From a bacterium (lineage in GTDB: Bacteria > Elusimicrobiota > Elusimicrobia > UBA1565 > UBA9628): a DNA stretch of 8,732 nt. Below the pieces are notes generated by a model. It saw only the letters and a list, made by a program, of their open reading frames with translations, did no database searches and was not told where the DNA came from. The stretch covers positions 1 to 8,732 of the forward strand of contig JAJYFI010000044.1 in the NCBI GenBank assembly GCA_021790955.1, in the 5' to 3' direction. Positions within the stretch are counted from its first letter, which is position 1. Each line of letters opens with the position of its first letter. Below are positions 5,956-8,732 of this stretch, piece after piece. A program made the position numbers and the translations under genes.

Positions 5956-6374
5956 GGAAAATGGGAACGATCGAGAAGGAATTCGCGGAGGACAAGGAGA
6001 CGGGACGGCCGTTGATCCTGATGGTGGACGACGACGCGGACTTCCAGACCATCGTGCGCGAATGGCTCCAGGATTCCTACGAGCATGTCGGGCTCGCCGA
6101 CGGCGAGGAGCTCATCAACGAGATCGACGGGTTGGAGCCGAGCCTCGTCATCCTCGATGTGCGCATGCCGGGCGCCGACGGGTTCAAGCTCTGCGAGCAG
6201 ATCCGCTCGGACCGCCGCTTCTCGCACCTTCCGGTTCTTTTCCTGACCGGCAGCAAGGGGGACGAGGACTTCATGAAAAACCTCTCCGTGGGAGGCACGG
6301 CCTATCTCACCAAGCCCGTCGCGCGCAAGAAGCTGCTGGCGACCATCAAGGAGTTGATCGAGAAATACAGCTGA
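5952..6374 (+). CDS. CheY-like single-domain response regulator
   Basis: A 140-residue stand-alone receiver. After a charged N-terminal extension of about 19 residues comes PLILMVDDDADF (pocket D26-D28), phosphoacceptor D69 in VILDVRMPGADG, T99 in LFLTGS, and Y118 and K121 in AYLTKP. All five conserved positions are present, so it should be phosphorylatable. There is no output domain. It sits between two histidine kinases, overlapping the first by 4 bp and ending 4 nt before the second. Either could be its phosphodonor; it could be a phosphate shuttle between them, a sink, or an effector acting by protein contact. Confidence 0.92.
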   Translation: MRKMGTIEKEFAEDKETGRPLILMVDDDADFQTIVREWLQDSYEHVGLADGEELINEIDGLEPSLVILDVRMPGADGFKLCEQIRSDRRFSHLPVLFLTGSKGDEDFMKNLSVGGTAYLTKPVARKKLLATIKELIEKYS

Positions 6375-6378
6375 GGCC

Positions 6379-8136
6379 ATGTTCAGACCTGGGGGTTTTG
6401 AGATGGGGGCCGGAGGCGGCGCGTCGGCGACGGAAGGAGACCCTTTCTGGCGCCGCGCCGCCTGGGTCGCCGTTCTGGCTGCGGCCTATTTCGTGGCAGG
6501 GAGGCTCTCCCTGGCGTTGGCCTTCGCTCGCCTGGCGGCGCCGACGATTTGGCTTCCCGCCGGCATCGCTGTCGCGGCCTTCCTCCTGGGAGGCCCCTGG
6601 ATGTGGCCGGGCGTTTTTCTGGGCTCTCTCTTCGTCAGCGCCGCCTCCGGCCGGACGGCATGGGTCGCGGTCCCGATCGCGGCGGGCAACGTCCTGGAGG
6701 CTTGGCTCGGGGCCTGGGCCGCCCGACGCTTTGCCCGGGGACGCGCCGCATTCGAGCGCCCGCGGCATATCGCGGCCTTCGCATTTCTTTCGGGAGCCGC
6801 GAGCGCGACGGTCGGCGCCGTGATCGGCGCGGCAAGCCTCTGCCGCGGGAGTCTTTTGTCGTGGGACGGTTGCGGCGCCACGGCGCTCACGTGGTGGCTT
6901 GCCGACGCCGCGGGAATCATCGTCGTCGCCCCGATCGTCATCCTCGCGGCGATGGAGAGGCGTGACCGCTGGAATAAGGAAAAAAGCGCCGAAGCGGGCC
7001 TTCTTTTCGCGTCCGTCCTTCTGATCGGTTGGGCGGTCCTGGGGGGGGCGCCCGCGTCCAGAAACTACCCCCTGGACTTCCTCTGCCTGCCGGTGATTCT
7101 GTGGCCGGCGTTCCGCTTCGGTCCGGCCGAAACCGCGCTCACGGCCCTCGTCCTCTCGGGCGCCGCCGTCGGCGGCGCTTTGCGCGGCCTTGGCCCGTTT
7201 TCCCGTGGAAACGAGATCGAGACGGTCCTCCTCCTCCAGTCCTTCTCGGCGATCACGGCGGCCGCCGCCCTAGCGGTCGCCGCCGTCGTCGCGGAACGCC
7301 GCAAGGACCAGGAAGTCCTGCAGGGGTCCCGGCGCTCGCTCGAGGCGGCCGTGCGCGAGCGCACGGAGACCCTCACGAAGACGCTCGGCGAGCTCGAATC
7401 GGAGATCGCGCGCCGCGGCCTCGTCGAGACGGCGCTTGAGCGCCGCACGCGGGAGCTTGCGCACTCCAACCAGGAGCTCCATCAATTCGCGGCCGTCGTC
7501 TCCCATGAGCTTCAGGAGCCTCTGCGCAAGATTTTGACCTTCGGCGATCTGCTCAAGGGAATGGCCGCCGACCCACGACGAGAGGAGTGGGAGTACGCCG
7601 AGCGCATGGAGGATGCCGCCCGACGGATGCAGCGGCTGGTGGAGGGGATTCTTGAGCTTTCCCGCACGACCGGCGACGCCCCGCCGCTGGGGCCGGTTGA
7701 TTTAGGGGAGGTGGCGCGCGAGGCCGCCCTGGATTTCGAGCCGCTTGTCGCGGAGATGGGGGGAAACCTTTTCATCGGGCCGCTCCCCATCATTGGCGCC
7801 GATCGCGCCCAGATGCGCCGTCTTTTCTCCAACCTCATTTCGAACGCTTACAAGTTCCGCAAAAAAGAGGACGCTCCCCGGATCAGGATTTCCGCCGAGA
7901 GTCCGCAGCGGGGCTTTGTGCGCATCCTCGTCGAGGACAATGGGATCGGCTTTGAGGACGAGTTCACCGAGATGATCTTCAAGCCTTTTGGCCGGCTCCA
8001 TCGCCGCGCCGACTACGAAGGGAGCGGCTTGGGGCTCGCCATCTGCCGCAGGATCGCGATGCGCCATGGGGGGGACATCACGGCCAAGGGCCGCCCGGGA
8101 GAGGGCGCCGTCTTCGCCGTGACGCTGCCTGTTTGA
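6379..8136 (+). CDS. MASE1-domain membrane histidine kinase
   Basis: A 585-residue inner-membrane sensor kinase. Residues about 26-305 are a multi-pass hydrophobic region of roughly 8-10 helices with MASE1 hallmarks: an early PTIWLPAGIAVAAFLLGG, then MWPGVFLGSLF, and WWLADAAGIIVVAPIVIL. The ligand of MASE1 is generally unknown. A charged coiled coil (about 308-365) leads to HisKA with H-box SHELQEPLRK, phosphoacceptor H376, a wording typical of phytochrome-like kinases. HATPase_c has N485/N489, G1 EDNGIGF (D520) and G2 GSGLGLAI (from G548). All motifs look intact; there is no C-terminal receiver, so it must use separate regulators, and the Rcp1-like and CheY-like neighbours are candidates. 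The start is uncertain: ATG 6379 has GAGG only 2 nt away, and in-frame ATG 6403 is also possible (577 residues). Confidence 0.92.
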   Translation: MFRPGGFEMGAGGGASATEGDPFWRRAAWVAVLAAAYFVAGRLSLALAFARLAAPTIWLPAGIAVAAFLLGGPWMWPGVFLGSLFVSAASGRTAWVAVPIAAGNVLEAWLGAWAARRFARGRAAFERPRHIAAFAFLSGAASATVGAVIGAASLCRGSLLSWDGCGATALTWWLADAAGIIVVAPIVILAAMERRDRWNKEKSAEAGLLFASVLLIGWAVLGGAPASRNYPLDFLCLPVILWPAFRFGPAETALTALVLSGAAVGGALRGLGPFSRGNEIETVLLLQSFSAITAAAALAVAAVVAERRKDQEVLQGSRRSLEAAVRERTETLTKTLGELESEIARRGLVETALERRTRELAHSNQELHQFAAVVSHELQEPLRKILTFGDLLKGMAADPRREEWEYAERMEDAARRMQRLVEGILELSRTTGDAPPLGPVDLGEVAREAALDFEPLVAEMGGNLFIGPLPIIGADRAQMRRLFSNLISNAYKFRKKEDAPRIRISAESPQRGFVRILVEDNGIGFEDEFTEMIFKPFGRLHRRADYEGSGLGLAICRRIAMRHGGDITAKGRPGEGAVFAVTLPV

Positions 8137-8139
8137 GAC

Positions 8140-8732
8140 ATGAACCATAGGGCCGTTGAAAGAAATCCCGCTTTGCAGCGGCGCGGCGAAGGCCTGCGCG
8201 AGGCCGACGCCCGCCGGCTGCTCGCCGTCCTCAAGGCCTATCGGGACGGCGATTTTGCCGCGCGCCTGCGCATCGAACGGGACGGGATTGCGGGCGAGAT
8301 CGTGAGAACCTTAAACGAGGTCATCTCGCTCAATGAAGTCCGGACGCAGGAGTTTCGGAGGATTTCGGAGATGGTCGGGCGCGAAGGGAGGCTCGAGGAG
8401 CGGGCCCTGCGCGGACGGATGAAGGGGGACTGGGCCGCCCCCGTGACGTGGCTCAACGCCCTTCTCGACGATCTCAGCCGTCCGATGAACGAGATGACCC
8501 GCGTTATCGGGGCCGTCGCCAACGGCGACCTCTCGCAGCGGGTGGAGCTCAAGACCTCGCGAGGTCCTTTGCGGAGCGAATTCCTTCACATGGCGATGAT
8601 CGTCAACAGCATGGTGGAGCGCCTGGGTCTTTTCGCCTCGGAAGTGACGCGCGTCGCCTGGGAGGTGGGCACGGAGGGGAAGCTCGGCGGGCAGGCGCGG
8701 GTGAAGGGCGTCGCCGGGACGTGGAAGGACCT
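8140..8732 (+). CDS. HAMP-array sensor protein, probable group III histidine kinase (C-terminus outside window)
   Basis: The first 197 complete codons of a soluble protein built from HAMP-type units; no signal peptide or membrane segment is visible. The second unit, ANGDLSQRVELKT (127-139) through EVTRVAWEVGTEGKLGGQ to VKGVAGTWKDL (ending at the window edge), is characteristic of the poly-HAMP region of group III kinases (Nik1/Os-1 and bacterial relatives), which normally continue with more HAMP units, HisKA, HATPase_c and often receivers. The first unit (about 28-98) is a degenerate copy: DGDFAARL matches NGDLSQRV, and GREGRLEERA matches GTEGKLGGQA, with W98 matching W195. It begins 3 nt after the MASE1 kinase stop, so it belongs to the same transcript. 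ATG 8140 has only a poor Shine-Dalgarno. The kinase identity is inferred from the HAMP pattern, since the catalytic part is not in view. Confidence 0.85.
   Translation, partial: MNHRAVERNPALQRRGEGLREADARRLLAVLKAYRDGDFAARLRIERDGIAGEIVRTLNEVISLNEVRTQEFRRISEMVGREGRLEERALRGRMKGDWAAPVTWLNALLDDLSRPMNEMTRVIGAVANGDLSQRVELKTSRGPLRSEFLHMAMIVNSMVERLGLFASEVTRVAWEVGTEGKLGGQARVKGVAGTWKD

Noticed and set aside
5846..6823. A 325-codon plus-strand frame running across two genes
   Set aside because: It crosses the end of the kinase, the whole CheY-like gene and the start of the MASE1 gene in another frame, with an Arg/Pro-rich product typical of a frame shadow.
1..8732. CRISPR arrays, tRNA or rRNA genes, insertion sequences, toxin-antitoxin or phage-defence genes
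   Set aside because: No repeat-spacer pattern, RNA gene motif, transposase, terminal inverted repeat or defence domain could be seen on either strand.

Overview
The window comes from a GC-rich bacterium, by eye well over 60% G+C in genes, with one strikingly AT-rich gap at about 2060-2135. An RND inner-membrane pump and a MASE1 membrane histidine kinase suggest a Gram-negative cell envelope. Nothing here fixes the phylum, and there are no rRNA, tRNA, CRISPR or transposon genes.

Left part (1-3044): a divergent pair. On the minus strand is the first two thirds of an RND efflux transporter, cut by the window edge. On the plus strand is a LysR-type regulator whose N-terminus resembles NhaR. Their 76-bp intergenic gap holds two overlapping divergent sigma70-like promoters and a pair of direct repeats exactly 20 bp apart. 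This looks like a pump with its local regulator.

Right part (3117-8732): six consecutive plus-strand genes, all for two-component signalling. They are (1) an OmpR-like response regulator with DNA-binding domain, (2) a stand-alone Rcp1-like receiver, (3) a REC-PAS-HisKA-HATPase kinase, (4) a stand-alone CheY-like receiver, (5) a MASE1-HisKA-HATPase membrane kinase, and (6) the N-terminal HAMP array of what is probably a soluble group III (Nik1-type) histidine kinase, cut by the window edge. Genes 2-6 are tightly packed, with GTGA and ATGA start/stop overlaps and gaps of 3-4 nt, so they look like one transcript. Gene 1 is separated from gene 2 by 116 bp carrying a promoter-like extended -10 and a GGTGACA direct repeat. 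That repeat could be the binding site of the OmpR-like regulator.

Read together, the right part is a multi-kinase phosphorelay cluster. It has several sensors and free receivers but only one visible DNA-binding output and no HPt protein. Each domain family is well known. What deserves attention is the arrangement, the regulatory DNA and several family-atypical details: Gln at the second RND proton-relay position, an Ala/Gly/Pro-rich insert inside an ATPase domain, and a degenerate first HAMP repeat. I do not see evidence for a wholly new type of system.
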